A DNA stretch of 64,000 nt from Gemmiger gallinarum (GCF_014982805.1 NZ_JADCKC010000002.1:682001-746000), one strand, 5' to 3'; shown: positions 21,337 to 29,930, counted from the stretch's first letter. Numbers and translations are program-made. Notes: generated by a model not told the origin, from the sequence alone.

Positions 21337-22560
21337 GTGGTGCGCAACGAACGCTACCGCAAAAACGCGATCTCGGTGCGGGAACGCCACAACGAGCGCA
21401 AAAACGAAGTCTACTCCAACCCGGATGTGCTGCTGGAACACAGCCACAACAATGTGATCTTCCAAGCCTGCGAGGCCCCCACCTATGCGCAGAAGTTTGA
21501 CCGGATGGTGGCGGATGGCATCGTCTCCACCCGCGGCCTCAAGCCGGACGCCTATGTCTTTGACGAGCTGGTGTTTGATGTGAACACCGACTATTTCGAG
21601 ACGCATGGCGGGTATGAGTACGCCAAGAGCTTCTACGCCGAAGCCTACAAGCTGGCCAAGGAGATCGCGGGCGGGGAGCAGTACATCATCTCGGCGGTCA
21701 TGCACGCCGATGAGCGCAACCGGGAAGCCAGTGACCGGCTGGGAAGGGATGTGTTCCACTATCACCTTCATGTTGTCTACCTGCCGGTGGTGGAAAAGCA
21801 GATCCGCTGGTCCAAGCGGTGCAAGGACCCTGCGCTGCGCGGCACCGTGCGGGAGACGGTCATGCAGGTTAGCCACAGCAAAAAGTGGCCGATGATCCCC
21901 CTGACCGATGAGCAGGGCCAGCCGGTGCTGAAAAAGAACGGCAAGCCACGGCTGGTGAGCTCTTACAGCCAACTGCAAACCAGGTTTTTCGAGCACATGC
22001 AGCAGGCCGGTTTTACCGACTTTGAGCGCGGCATACAGGGCAGCACCGCCCAACACCTGGACGTGCTGGAGTATAAGGTCCAGCAGGACCGGCAAGCGGT
22101 AACGATGCTGGCTGACCAGAAGAGGCAACTGCAAGGCCAGAAAAAGGAACTTGTGTCCCAAATCGGGGCGATCTCCGGGTCGATCCGCGATGTGCAGGAC
22201 ATTGAGGCGAATGCCAAGGTCAAGGGTGTGCTGGAAAAGCGGGTGGAACTGCCGCCGCAGGATTACCGAACCTTATGCGAGATGGCAAAAGCCAGCGGCA
22301 AACTGCTGGCCGAAAACCGCAGCCTGCGCAAGCAGTTGGAGCAAAGCAGAATGAGGGCCCAGGATTTGCGCCAGCGTTTGGAGCGGTGCGAGGTGCGGCT
22401 GGCCGCACTGAGGGAGGAGACAGCCCCTTACCGCGAGGCAATGCGCACAGCGCCGCAGCAGGTGCAGACATTCCTGCTTGGCATCCAGCGCCGCCAGCAG
22501 GCAGAGCAGCAACTGAACCGGGCACAGCGCCGCCAGCGTGCCAAGGGCCAGGAACGATGA
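21337..22560 (+). CDS. MobV-family relaxase (plasmid mobilisation protein, Mob/Pre)
   Basis: 407 aa from GTG 21337. Nicks oriT and pilots the strand in conjugative mobilisation. The metal/catalytic segment HADERN...FHYHLHVVYLPVVEK (HxDE...HxH, about residues 126-150) is intact, and the N-terminal RNERYRKN is the family start. The C-terminal third is a Gln/Arg-rich coiled-coil. Homology and the best ribosome site (AAAGGAGC, 21303-21310) point to a start seven codons earlier at an ATC (21316, reading I-SKINRT), which may be a mutated ATG. Needs a helper conjugation system. Confidence 0.9.
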   Translation: MVRNERYRKNAISVRERHNERKNEVYSNPDVLLEHSHNNVIFQACEAPTYAQKFDRMVADGIVSTRGLKPDAYVFDELVFDVNTDYFETHGGYEYAKSFYAEAYKLAKEIAGGEQYIISAVMHADERNREASDRLGRDVFHYHLHVVYLPVVEKQIRWSKRCKDPALRGTVRETVMQVSHSKKWPMIPLTDEQGQPVLKKNGKPRLVSSYSQLQTRFFEHMQQAGFTDFERGIQGSTAQHLDVLEYKVQQDRQAVTMLADQKRQLQGQKKELVSQIGAISGSIRDVQDIEANAKVKGVLEKRVELPPQDYRTLCEMAKASGKLLAENRSLRKQLEQSRMRAQDLRQRLERCEVRLAALREETAPYREAMRTAPQQVQTFLLGIQRRQQAEQQLNRAQRRQRAKGQER

Positions 22561-22637
22561 GACAAACCACAGCCAGGCAGCAGGGGCCAGCCCTGCAGAA
22601 AGGAGCCGCTACGGAGAATTTGCAGGAGAAGAACACG

Positions 22638-22796
22638 ATGAGCAAGCAGCAACCGGCACCTGCCGCCCCGGAGCAGGACGGGGTGCCCCAGGCAGATTTG
22701 GAGAGGTTCGCCCGGTTCCTGCTGCCCAAGATCCAGGCATTTTACCAGTCGGAGGAGGGACAACGGCTGTTCGAGGAGTGGAAAGCGAAACAATAA
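22638..22796 (+). CDS. Small conserved element protein, B copy
   Basis: 52 aa starting MSKQQPAPAAPEQDG at ATG 22638 with GGAGAAG upstream. Pro/Ala-rich N-terminus, then a conserved helical core LERFARFLLPKIQAFYQSEE and ending EEWKAKQ. Homologous to the 55-aa protein before recombinase A. Function unknown; it directly follows the relaxase gene and precedes a terminator, so it belongs to the mobilisation transcript. The recurrence in both elements suggests an accessory factor such as a small regulator or recombination directionality factor, which is a guess. Confidence 0.7.
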   Translation: MSKQQPAPAAPEQDGVPQADLERFARFLLPKIQAFYQSEEGQRLFEEWKAKQ

Positions 22797-22797
22797 G

Positions 22798-22842
22798 AAA
22801 CCCGGAGCACACATTCAGTAAAGATTGTGCTCCGGGCTTTTA
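22798..22842 (+). terminator. Rho-independent terminator
   Basis: CCCGGAGCACA 22801-22811 pairs with TGTGCTCCGGG 22826-22836, then CTTTTAT. Ends the mobilisation transcript. Confidence 0.85.
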
Positions 22843-22868
22843 TGAAAAAGGGAGAGAGGAAATGTCGG

Positions 22869-23945
22869 TTATGGTTCTGTACCCAGGCAGATGGTCCGCT
22901 GCGGGCAGGGATGGTCGGCGGTGTGGTAGGGCACCACCTGCTGGAAGGCATTGTGTTCTGCCAGGGCCTGGCGCTCCCGGTCGGTACAATGTACCGGCAC
23001 GCGGGCAAACCGGGCCAGGCCCTGCCCCGCCAGCCGGGCAGCCCCGGAGCCTGGGTCCACAGCGCCGGTTAGCACGACACCGCCGGCTTTGGCAAAGGCT
23101 TCGGCCAAGGCAAGCGCCGCCGGCGTGCGCAGCTGCGGCCCGCTGAGAAAGCAGAACCCATGGGCAGGCGGCGTCGTTCCCAAGGAAAGCACCGATACCT
23201 CATGCAGCGCGGCGCGGGCTTCAGGGCGCACCCAGGTTTGGTCTGTGGCCAGCACCTGCGTTTGCTTGCAGAAGTGCGCATCGCCATAAAGCGGCGTTTG
23301 CGGCCAGCGGGCGTGCAGCAGCAAAAGCATCTCCTGCCCGCGGCCGTATTTGGGCACCGGGAACAGCACCGGCTGCCCGGCACTGGCCCAGGGCGACACC
23401 GCGTCAAGAAAATCCTGCCGCATGGCGCCGTCGCTGCGGGGGTCCGGGCCGTAGGCGCTGTCCAGCACCGCCAGGCGGGCAGCCTGGCCCCGCACCGGGT
23501 CCACCGCGTAGACGGGGCTGTGCTCGGTATAATCGCCGCTGAAAAACAGCCGCTCGCCCTCCAGCCCAAAGGCATACCACACGCTGCCGGCGCAATGCCC
23601 GGCCCGCCCCCAGCCAAGCTCCAGCCCGGCCGGGGGCGGATTATTTTCAAGGCACACCGTCGGAAACGGCAGCCGGCCTACCTGCGACAGCGTGGCGGAC
23701 GTGGCCACCACCGTAGCGGAGCAGCCCAAACCCGCCAGCCAGGCAAGCGCGCCGGTGTGGTCGGCGTGAGAGTGGGTTAAAAACACAAAGTCCAGCCCGC
23801 GGGCCTGGGCGGCCGTCAGCGCCGGGTAAGGGTCTTGCGCCCCGGCCATTCGCCCGCAGTCCACCAAAAAGGAGAGCGTCTCCCCCTCCACCAAAAAGCA
23901 GTTGCGACCATGCTCACCCACGCCGCCGGCAAAGGTCACCCGCAT
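22869..23945 (-). CDS. Metallo-beta-lactamase-fold hydrolase
   Basis: 358 aa. The MBL signature is LTHSHADHTGAL (H58, H60, D62, H63 as metal ligands), with GHCAGSVWYAF and FFSGDYTEHSP further on; the FSGDYT and the long C-terminal part recall beta-CASP-like exonuclease relatives, but a nuclease role is unproven. The ATG at 23945 overlaps the stop of the ABC permease gene (TGATG), so it is the last gene of a four-gene operon with an iron-type ABC transporter. It may process the imported compound or be a passenger enzyme. Confidence 0.82.
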   Translation of the reverse strand: MRVTFAGGVGEHGRNCFLVEGETLSFLVDCGRMAGAQDPYPALTAAQARGLDFVFLTHSHADHTGALAWLAGLGCSATVVATSATLSQVGRLPFPTVCLENNPPPAGLELGWGRAGHCAGSVWYAFGLEGERLFFSGDYTEHSPVYAVDPVRGQAARLAVLDSAYGPDPRSDGAMRQDFLDAVSPWASAGQPVLFPVPKYGRGQEMLLLLHARWPQTPLYGDAHFCKQTQVLATDQTWVRPEARAALHEVSVLSLGTTPPAHGFCFLSGPQLRTPAALALAEAFAKAGGVVLTGAVDPGSGAARLAGQGLARFARVPVHCTDRERQALAEHNAFQQVVPYHTADHPCPQRTICLGTEP

Positions 23946-25609
23946 CAGGATGCCTTCTTTCGGCTGGTGACTGCGTTGAGGATCAGCAGTGTTGTGGTGG
24001 TGATGGCCACGCAAAGCACCGCCATCGCCATGCCCAGCGACACACTGCCCTGCTCAAATTCCCGGTTGATGTAGGTGGAGACCACCAGCACGTTGGGCGG
24101 CGCGATCAGGCTGGCGGTGACCAGTTCCCGGAAGGCGATGATAAAGATCATCATCCAGCCGGTCAGGATGCCGGGGGCAATCATTGGCAGCGTGATGCGG
24201 CGGAACACGTACCACGGGCTTCCGCCAAAGGTACGGCCGGCCTGGATCAGGTTGTCGTTAATCTGGGTGAAGGAGGAGGTCACATACTGCACCGTATAGG
24301 GCAGGTACAGCACCACATAGGCCAGCACCATGATGCCCATTGTGTTGTACAGCGGCAGCACATCGTAGATGGCGTTCCAGAACAGCATGATGCCGATGAC
24401 CAGCACGATGGCGGGCAGCATTTCGGGCAGCATACTGGCGCCCTCCACGATTTTTTTGAGCTGCCCCTTGCCGCGGCGCACCGCCATGACCACCACCGTG
24501 CCCAGCACCGAGCAGATGCAGGCCGAGGCGATGGCCAAAAAGATACTGTTGCCGATGGCGCCCAGGCTGCGGTCGGTGGTGAACAGCTCGGCGTAGTGCT
24601 CCAGCGTGAAGTTACCGGGGGCCAGGCCGTAGCCGCGCAGCTTGATGAGCGAGCTGGCGATGATGGAAAAATACGGGATGCCGATGGACACCACCAGCAC
24701 CAGCGCCACCCACCCCCAGGCCGCGGCCAGACCGCCGCCGGACAGGTGGGTCTCGACCGGGCGGCTGCCCTTGCCGCTGACCAGCCGGTAGGAAGTGCGG
24801 TTGGTGATGGCGTTCTGGGCCAGCCACAGCGCCATGCAGATCAGGACCAGCACCGAGGACAGGCTGGCCGCCTTACCAAAGTCCACCGGCGCGGTGGTGG
24901 CGTAGCGGTGAATATCGGTAGTAAAGACATAGAATCCGATGCGCCGGCCAAGGGTATAGGGGGTGCCGTACTCCGACAGGGTCTTGACGAAGACGAGCAG
25001 AGCTGCGATGGCATAGTTGCCGGTGAGCAGCGGGGCGAAGATCTTGCGCAGCCGCAGGCCGAACCCGGCACCGAACACGGCGCCGCTCTCCTCCAGGCTG
25101 GCGGGGATGTTCAGGATGGCGTTTTTCAAGATCGTCATCATAAAGGGGAACACGTTCAGCGTCATGACCAGCACCAGCCCGCCGAAGGAGAAGAAGCCTT
25201 CTGAGATGCGGCCGGTGAAGGGGAACAACTGTTGAAAGAGCCCGCGGCGCTGCATGAACAGGATCCAGCCCATCGACGCGATGTAGGGCGGGGTCATAAA
25301 GGGCACCATGAACACGATGTCCAGCCACTTGTGTTTTCCCAGTTGGCTGCGGGCCAGCAGGTAGGCGGTGGGCGCTGCGATGACGGTGGAAAGGGCCACC
25401 ACGCAGACGCCGAGGAGCAGGGAATTCCAGATGGTTTGCAGGTTTTCAGGGGCGGCGATGATCGTCCAGGCGCGATACAGGTCGAGGCGGCCATCTATGA
25501 TGACCGCCTCGGCGAATACCGAAACCAGGGGGCAGACGATCAAAAACGCCAGAACAAGCAGCAGCACCCACAAGATGGGGCTGACGCTCCGGGTCGTTGA
25601 CTGTCGCAT
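23945..25609 (-). CDS. ABC transporter permease, fused double domain (ferric iron FbpB type)
   Basis: 554 aa, about twelve membrane segments in two homologous halves, each with an EAA-type cytoplasmic loop (LRKIFAPLLTGNYAIAALLV and FRRITLPMIAPGILTGWMMI). This double-permease layout is typical for FbpB/AfuB iron(III) and 2-aminoethylphosphonate systems. It works with the solute-binding lipoprotein (25635-26735) and the ATPase (26732-27706). Its stop overlaps the MBL gene start; 25 bp separate it from the binding protein. Cargo of element B. Confidence 0.92.
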   Translation of the reverse strand: MRQSTTRSVSPILWVLLLVLAFLIVCPLVSVFAEAVIIDGRLDLYRAWTIIAAPENLQTIWNSLLLGVCVVALSTVIAAPTAYLLARSQLGKHKWLDIVFMVPFMTPPYIASMGWILFMQRRGLFQQLFPFTGRISEGFFSFGGLVLVMTLNVFPFMMTILKNAILNIPASLEESGAVFGAGFGLRLRKIFAPLLTGNYAIAALLVFVKTLSEYGTPYTLGRRIGFYVFTTDIHRYATTAPVDFGKAASLSSVLVLICMALWLAQNAITNRTSYRLVSGKGSRPVETHLSGGGLAAAWGWVALVLVVSIGIPYFSIIASSLIKLRGYGLAPGNFTLEHYAELFTTDRSLGAIGNSIFLAIASACICSVLGTVVVMAVRRGKGQLKKIVEGASMLPEMLPAIVLVIGIMLFWNAIYDVLPLYNTMGIMVLAYVVLYLPYTVQYVTSSFTQINDNLIQAGRTFGGSPWYVFRRITLPMIAPGILTGWMMIFIIAFRELVTASLIAPPNVLVVSTYINREFEQGSVSLGMAMAVLCVAITTTTLLILNAVTSRKKAS

Positions 25610-25634
25610 ACTTCCTCCGGGTTCTATTTTGATT

Positions 25635-26735
25635 TTATTGGCAGATCTCGTTCAGCTTGGCAGCGGTCTCGTCAGCGACGGGCACCATCGCATCCCAGTC
25701 GGTGGGCAGCTGCGGGATGTCGGCCACGTTGGTGCGGTTGGAGCACTGGATGTCGGTGCGGCCGGGCAACAGGTAGGCGTCAGCCACCAGCTGTTGAGCC
25801 TCGTCGCTGAACAGGAAGTCCACAAAGGCCTTGGCGTTGTCCATATCCGGGGCGGTCTTCATGATCATGGCCGGGCGAGGGTTGATGACGGTGCCGCTGG
25901 CCGGGTAGTAGATGTTGATGGGCTCGCCGTCATCGATGGAAGAGTAGGCGTTGTAGTCCACGCCGGCGATCAGGATGCCCTTCTCACCGGTGGTGACAGC
26001 TTCCAGCGCGGCCGCATTGGCGCCGGGCACCGTCAGGCCGTTGTCCGCCCAGGACTGCATGATCTCCTCGCCGTTGTCCAGGCCGGTGACCAGGCCGGCC
26101 AGGAAGTCCTTGCAGGCGCCGGACTTTTCGGGGTCGGGGATCGCGATGTCGTCGGCATACTGACTGTCGGCCAGGTCGGCCCAGTCGGCGTTCAGTTCAG
26201 GGTAGATCGTGGTGTTGTAGATCACGCCCACGGCAGACGCGCTGTAACCGAACAGCATGCTGTCATCGTCGATCCAGCCGGGCTGGATTTTGTCGGCATT
26301 GGCGGGGGTGTAGCTGACGATCTTGTCGTCGGCTTTCATGGACAGGCCGTCCGACCAGGAAGCCAGAATGACCACGTCGGCCACCGGGTTGGCCTCCTCC
26401 GTTTCAAGACGGGCCAGAATCTCGCCGGTGGTGCCCTGGAACTGCTCCACCTGGATGCCGGTCTCTTCGGTGAAGGCGGCGGCCAGCTTGTCGGCCAGGC
26501 CGGCCGGGCTGGGCATATAGACAGTCACTTTGCCGGAACCGGTAGCGGTGGCCTCAGACGAAGCTTCCGACGTGGTGGTGGATTCGCTGGCCGCCTCCGA
26601 GGAGGAAGCCGGGGCGCTCTCGCTCGCCGTGGAGCTGCTTCCGCTGGTGGCTGTGCTACCGCAGGCCGCCAGGCTCACCGTCATGCAGCCGGCAGCCAGC
26701 AGGGCCGCGGCGCGTTTCATGGTACTACGTTTCAT
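25635..26735 (-). CDS. ABC transporter solute-binding lipoprotein (iron/AfuA-FbpA type)
   Basis: 366 aa. Lipoprotein signal with lipobox LAAC (Cys25, or Cys20 if the second Met is used), a long Ser/Glu/Ala linker (residues about 28-68), then the binding domain KVTVYMPSPAGLADKLAAAF...ETGIQVEQF typical of the Fbp/AfuA class that binds ferric iron or phosphonates. The ligand is not evident: the Tyr pair of ferric binders is not clearly placed. Its ATG overlaps the ATPase stop by four bases (ATGA). Confidence 0.9.
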   Translation of the reverse strand: MKRSTMKRAAALLAAGCMTVSLAACGSTATSGSSSTASESAPASSSEAASESTTTSEASSEATATGSGKVTVYMPSPAGLADKLAAAFTEETGIQVEQFQGTTGEILARLETEEANPVADVVILASWSDGLSMKADDKIVSYTPANADKIQPGWIDDDSMLFGYSASAVGVIYNTTIYPELNADWADLADSQYADDIAIPDPEKSGACKDFLAGLVTGLDNGEEIMQSWADNGLTVPGANAAALEAVTTGEKGILIAGVDYNAYSSIDDGEPINIYYPASGTVINPRPAMIMKTAPDMDNAKAFVDFLFSDEAQQLVADAYLLPGRTDIQCSNRTNVADIPQLPTDWDAMVPVADETAAKLNEICQ

Positions 26736-27706
26736 TTTCCGTTCACTCCTTCTACTGTGATAATTTGCTTCGGGTCTATGTAAACTGAAAGTGTTTCGCC
26801 CACAGCCGCCTTGCGGCCACAGTGAAGCATCCAGGTCACATCGGGCTGATAGGTCAGCTGCACCTCATAGCAGTCACCCAGGTACTGCACGCTCTGCACC
26901 GGCAGTTTGTACTCGGTGCAGCCGGGCGCCGGGTCCACCGTCATGGCCTCGGGCCGGAACAGGCGGGTGGCGTCCAGCCAGTTGGATTTGCCCACAAAAT
27001 GCGCCACAAACCGGGTGGCGGGGTGGTGGTAGATCTCCTCCGGCGTGTCATACTGCTGCACCACGCCGCCGTCCAGCACGGCGATCTTGTCGCTCATGCT
27101 CATGGCCTCGGTCTGGTCGTGGGTGACAAACACCGCCGTAAAGCCCAAGCGGGAGACAAGCTCCTTGAGCTCGTGGCGCATTTCCTCCCGCAGCAGGGCG
27201 TCCAGCGCCGAGAGCGGCTCGTCAAACAAAATGCAGCTCGGCTCGATGACGATGGCCCGGGCAAAAGCCACCCGCTGCTGCTGCCCGCCCGAGAGCTGGT
27301 GCGGATACCGCTGGGCCAGCTCCTCCAGGTGGACGCTGCGCAGCGCCTCCATTACTTTGTCGCGCAGCCCGTCGGTGCGGTTCTGCGCCCGCAAGCCGAA
27401 GGCGACATTCTCAAACACCGTCATGTGGGGCCACAGGGCAAAATCCTGGAACACAAAGCCAAGGCCCCGCTTTTCGGGCGGGGTGTCGATCTTTTTCTCT
27501 TTGGAAAAGATACAGCGGTCATCAAACCAAATTTCTCCGGTGTCGGGGGTCTCCAGCCCGGCGATCATGCGCAGCAGCGTGGTCTTTCCGCAGCCGGAGG
27601 AACCCAGCAGCGTGGTAAAGCTGCCGCTCTCCACCGTCAGGGTGGTGGGAGCGATGACCTGCTTGCTGCCAAACGACTTGGTAATGTTGGTCAGGCGGAT
27701 TTCCAT
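26732..27706 (-). CDS. ABC transporter ATPase (FbpC/PotA-like)
   Basis: 324 aa. Walker A GSSGCGKT at residues 35-42, Q-loop FQDFALWPHMTVFENV, signature LSGGQQQR, Walker B CILFDEPLSALD and the switch His in VTHDQTEA are all intact. The C-terminal TOBE-like regulatory segment (about 240-324) is present. It is the first gene of a minus-strand operon with SBP, permease and MBL protein, divergent from the XRE regulator 27884, which may repress it. Substrate likely iron or an organophosphonate, from family resemblance only. Confidence 0.93.
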   Translation of the reverse strand: MEIRLTNITKSFGSKQVIAPTTLTVESGSFTTLLGSSGCGKTTLLRMIAGLETPDTGEIWFDDRCIFSKEKKIDTPPEKRGLGFVFQDFALWPHMTVFENVAFGLRAQNRTDGLRDKVMEALRSVHLEELAQRYPHQLSGGQQQRVAFARAIVIEPSCILFDEPLSALDALLREEMRHELKELVSRLGFTAVFVTHDQTEAMSMSDKIAVLDGGVVQQYDTPEEIYHHPATRFVAHFVGKSNWLDATRLFRPEAMTVDPAPGCTEYKLPVQSVQYLGDCYEVQLTYQPDVTWMLHCGRKAAVGETLSVYIDPKQIITVEGVNGK

Positions 27707-27778
27707 AAACTTCCTCGATTCAACCTTAAAATCGGCTTATATTCTACCCCCCTCCCCGCGTATTTTTCGACCATGTGC

Positions 27779-27849
27779 GCGTTATATTTTGGTAAAATTT
27801 GTGTAACGCGGTATCCACACTTGACGAATATGCCAATACTGATTATACT
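27779..27849 (+). promoter_or_regulatory. Promoter and operator-like dyad of the XRE-recombinase operon
   Basis: TTGACG 27821-27826, 17-bp spacer, TATACT 27844-27849: near-consensus. Just upstream GCGTTA...TAACGC (27779-27809), with AT-rich interior, forms a dyad located between this promoter and the divergent ABC operon; a candidate binding site for the XRE protein. Confidence 0.6.
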
Positions 27850-27883
27850 TGAATTATAAATCAAATTAAAAGGAAGGAACACT

Positions 27884-28258
27884 ATGGACGTATCCATCGG
27901 CACCCGGCTGCGCGTGCTGCGCAAGGACGCGGGGCTGACCCAGGCCCAACTGGCGGCGTTGGCTGGCACCAACCAGGCTGCCATCAACCGGTATGAAACT
28001 GACAGGGCGGCAGCACCTTACCGTATCCTGGTCTGGTATGCGACCTATTTTAACGTATCGCTGGACTATATTTTTGGCCTGTGCGAGGACCCCCGCGGGC
28101 GGTATGTCTGCGTCACGCCGGAGGGGGCGCAGGAAGTGGTGCAGTGCAAGCCGGATTGGGGCGAGTTTGTCGAAGCCTGCTTCACGCCGGGCAGCGAGCT
28201 GAACCGCCGCCTGAAACAGATGATCCTCAACATGGGCGAGGAGGAAAAGCACAAGTAA
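27884..28258 (+). CDS. XRE-family transcriptional regulator
   Basis: 124 aa. N-terminal Cro/CI helix-turn-helix: GTRLRVLRKDAGLTQAQLAA then GTNQAAINRYETDRAAAP, residues about 6-50, followed by the common FNVSLDYIFGL segment. The C-terminal half is unassigned. AAGGAAGG precedes the ATG. Thirteen bases separate it from the start of recombinase B, so the two form an operon; it probably controls recombinase expression and perhaps its own promoter through the upstream dyad. Confidence 0.9.
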   Translation: MDVSIGTRLRVLRKDAGLTQAQLAALAGTNQAAINRYETDRAAAPYRILVWYATYFNVSLDYIFGLCEDPRGRYVCVTPEGAQEVVQCKPDWGEFVEACFTPGSELNRRLKQMILNMGEEEKHK

Positions 28259-28271
28259 GGAGGTGCGCGCC

Positions 28272-29738
28272 GTGAATGCCGTCATTTATGCCCGTTACAG
28301 CAGCGACAACCAGCGTGAGGAATCCATCGAAGGCCAACTGCGGGAGTGCAAGGAGTATGCCGACAAAAACGGCATCAACCTGATTGGCACGTACATTGAC
28401 CGGGCGTTTTCTGCCAAGACCGACAGCCGCCCGCAGTTCCAGCAGATGATCCACGACAGCGCCACCCACACCTTTGAGGCAGTGCTGGTGTGGAAGCTGG
28501 ACCGCTTCTCCCGCAACCGGTACGACTCGGCCCACTATAAGCGCATCCTTAAAAACAACCGGGTCCATGTGGTGTCGGTGACCGAGCCCATCTCCAACAC
28601 GCCGGAGGGCATCATGCTGGAAAGCCTGCTGGAAGGCATGGCCGAGTATTATTCGGCCGACCTGGCCGAGAAGGTCAGCCGCGGCCACAAGGAAAATGCA
28701 CTCAAGGCCAAGTTCAACGGCGGCCCGGTGCCGCTGGGCTACCGCATCGACAGCGAACAGCACTACCAGCTCGACCCAGCCACCGCACCGGTGGTGCAGG
28801 AGGCCTTCCGGCGGTATGCCGACGGGGAGAGTATCAAGGCCATTTGGACAGATTTTAACGGCCGTGGCATCCGAACCAGCCTGGGCAGGCCATTTACCAA
28901 AGGCAGTTTTCAAACCATGCTGAAAAACCGCCGGTATCTGGGCGAATACCGCTATAAAGATACAGTCATCCCGGACGCTATTCCGGCCATCATTGACCCG
29001 GAACTGTTTGAGCAGGTGCAGTGCCGCTGTGAACGCAACAAAAAGGCTCCGGCGCATACAAAAACACAGGTCAACTTTATGCTGACGACCAAGGCGTTTT
29101 GCGGCAAATGCGGCGCGATGGTCAGTGGGGAAAGCGGCAAAAGTCATACGGGTACAGTCCACTATTACTATAAATGTGGAAACCACAAGCGAAATGGCCG
29201 CGCCGCCTGCGATTTGCAGGCCGTTCGCAAGGAGCCATTGGAGCTTTTTGTGGTAAAAGCCGCTGTTCAGAAAGTGCTCCAGCCGAAAGTGATGGACCGT
29301 CTGTGCGATTTGTTGCTGGCCTATCAAAAACAGGAAAATACCCGGCTTCCACTTTTGCAAAAACAGTTGCAGGAAGTAAAAAAGAAAATCGGAAATCTGA
29401 TTGCGGCCATTGAACAGGGCATCTTGACGCCATCCACCAAACAACGAATGGATGAGCTGGAACAGCAGCGCCAGACGCTGGAAACCAGTATTTTGCAGGA
29501 GCAGATCGAAAAACCGCCCATCACACGGGAGCAGATTCTATTCTGGTTTGACCACTTCCGTCACGGTGATCCGAAAGACCCGGCGTTTCAACAACAGGTC
29601 ATTGATTGCTTTGTCAATGCGGTGTACCTGTTTGACGACAAAATTGTCCTTGTCTTTAACTACAAAGAGGGTGACCAGCTGGTCACCCTCGAAGAAGTAA
29701 AAAGTTCGATTTTAGACGATAATGCTTCACCAAAATAA
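28272..29738 (+). CDS. Large serine recombinase B (integrase)
   Basis: 488 aa from GTG 28272; AAGGAGG lies eight bases upstream, whereas GTG 28263 overlaps it. Resolvase domain AVIYARYSSDNQREESIEGQ with nucleophile Ser in RYSS, recombinase domain, zinc-ribbon (CGKCGAMVSGESG ... YYKCGN ... AACD) and coiled-coil. Highly similar along its length to recombinase A, including the same C-terminal ASPK encoded by the shared 18-bp junction. The 3' third is AT-richer than the 5' part. The stop codon lies inside the terminator stem. Confidence 0.93.
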   Translation: MNAVIYARYSSDNQREESIEGQLRECKEYADKNGINLIGTYIDRAFSAKTDSRPQFQQMIHDSATHTFEAVLVWKLDRFSRNRYDSAHYKRILKNNRVHVVSVTEPISNTPEGIMLESLLEGMAEYYSADLAEKVSRGHKENALKAKFNGGPVPLGYRIDSEQHYQLDPATAPVVQEAFRRYADGESIKAIWTDFNGRGIRTSLGRPFTKGSFQTMLKNRRYLGEYRYKDTVIPDAIPAIIDPELFEQVQCRCERNKKAPAHTKTQVNFMLTTKAFCGKCGAMVSGESGKSHTGTVHYYYKCGNHKRNGRAACDLQAVRKEPLELFVVKAAVQKVLQPKVMDRLCDLLLAYQKQENTRLPLLQKQLQEVKKKIGNLIAAIEQGILTPSTKQRMDELEQQRQTLETSILQEQIEKPPITREQILFWFDHFRHGDPKDPAFQQQVIDCFVNAVYLFDDKIVLVFNYKEGDQLVTLEEVKSSILDDNASPK

Positions 29739-29770
29739 GCCCTCCAGCTCAGGCTGGAGGGCTTATTTTT
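29724..29770. terminator. Right junction of element B and terminator
   Basis: The 18-bp GCTTCACCAAAATAAGCC (29724-29741) repeats that at 18700. Overlapping it, a perfect 17-bp stem (29732-29748 with 29753-29769, loop TCAG) ends in T residues, so the recombinase stop codon is part of the terminator. Confidence 0.8.
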
Positions 29771-29930
29771 GTGCTTCCGTACGAGGAAGCAAACAGGGCG
29801 GCGCGCCGCAGCGCGCAAAAAACAGTCCAGTGGACTGTTTTTTAGCCCGCGGGAGATTCCCGTACGGGTCACCGCCCGGCCGCGGGCTTTCTTGCAGGCC
29901 GTGGAACAAGCCGCTGCTTCCGTACGAGGA
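29771..29930. repeat. Inverted-repeat cluster with tRNA-Glu 3'-end copy
   Basis: Contains in order: GCTTCCGTACGAGGAAGC; GGCGCGCCGCAGCGCGC; AAACAGTCCAGTGGACTGTTT; AGCCCGCGG ... CCGCGGGCT; and a second TTCCGTACGAGGAA (about 29914). Inside the fourth lies GATTCCCGTACGGGTCACC (29855-29873), identical to 10392-10410 of tRNA-Glu. No gene. Either an old attachment scar or a dispersed intergenic repeat. Confidence 0.7.

Larger units (their letters stand above)
18703..29734. mobile_element. Integrated mobilisable plasmid-like element B
   Basis: About 11 kb between TCACCAAA at 18703-18710 and 29727-29734. It carries a CxxC zinc-ribbon protein, RepA-like initiator, four iterons, an AT-rich segment, an oriT-like hairpin, MobV relaxase, a 52-aa protein, an ABC transporter/MBL cargo operon, an XRE repressor and a serine recombinase. 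Having both a replication origin and an integrase suggests it can exist as a plasmid and integrate. Limits are inferred from repeats and gene content. Confidence 0.68.

Noticed and set aside
10406-29741. Prophage
   Set aside because: No capsid, tail, terminase, lysis or portal gene; recombinase, Rep and MobV indicate mobilisable elements.
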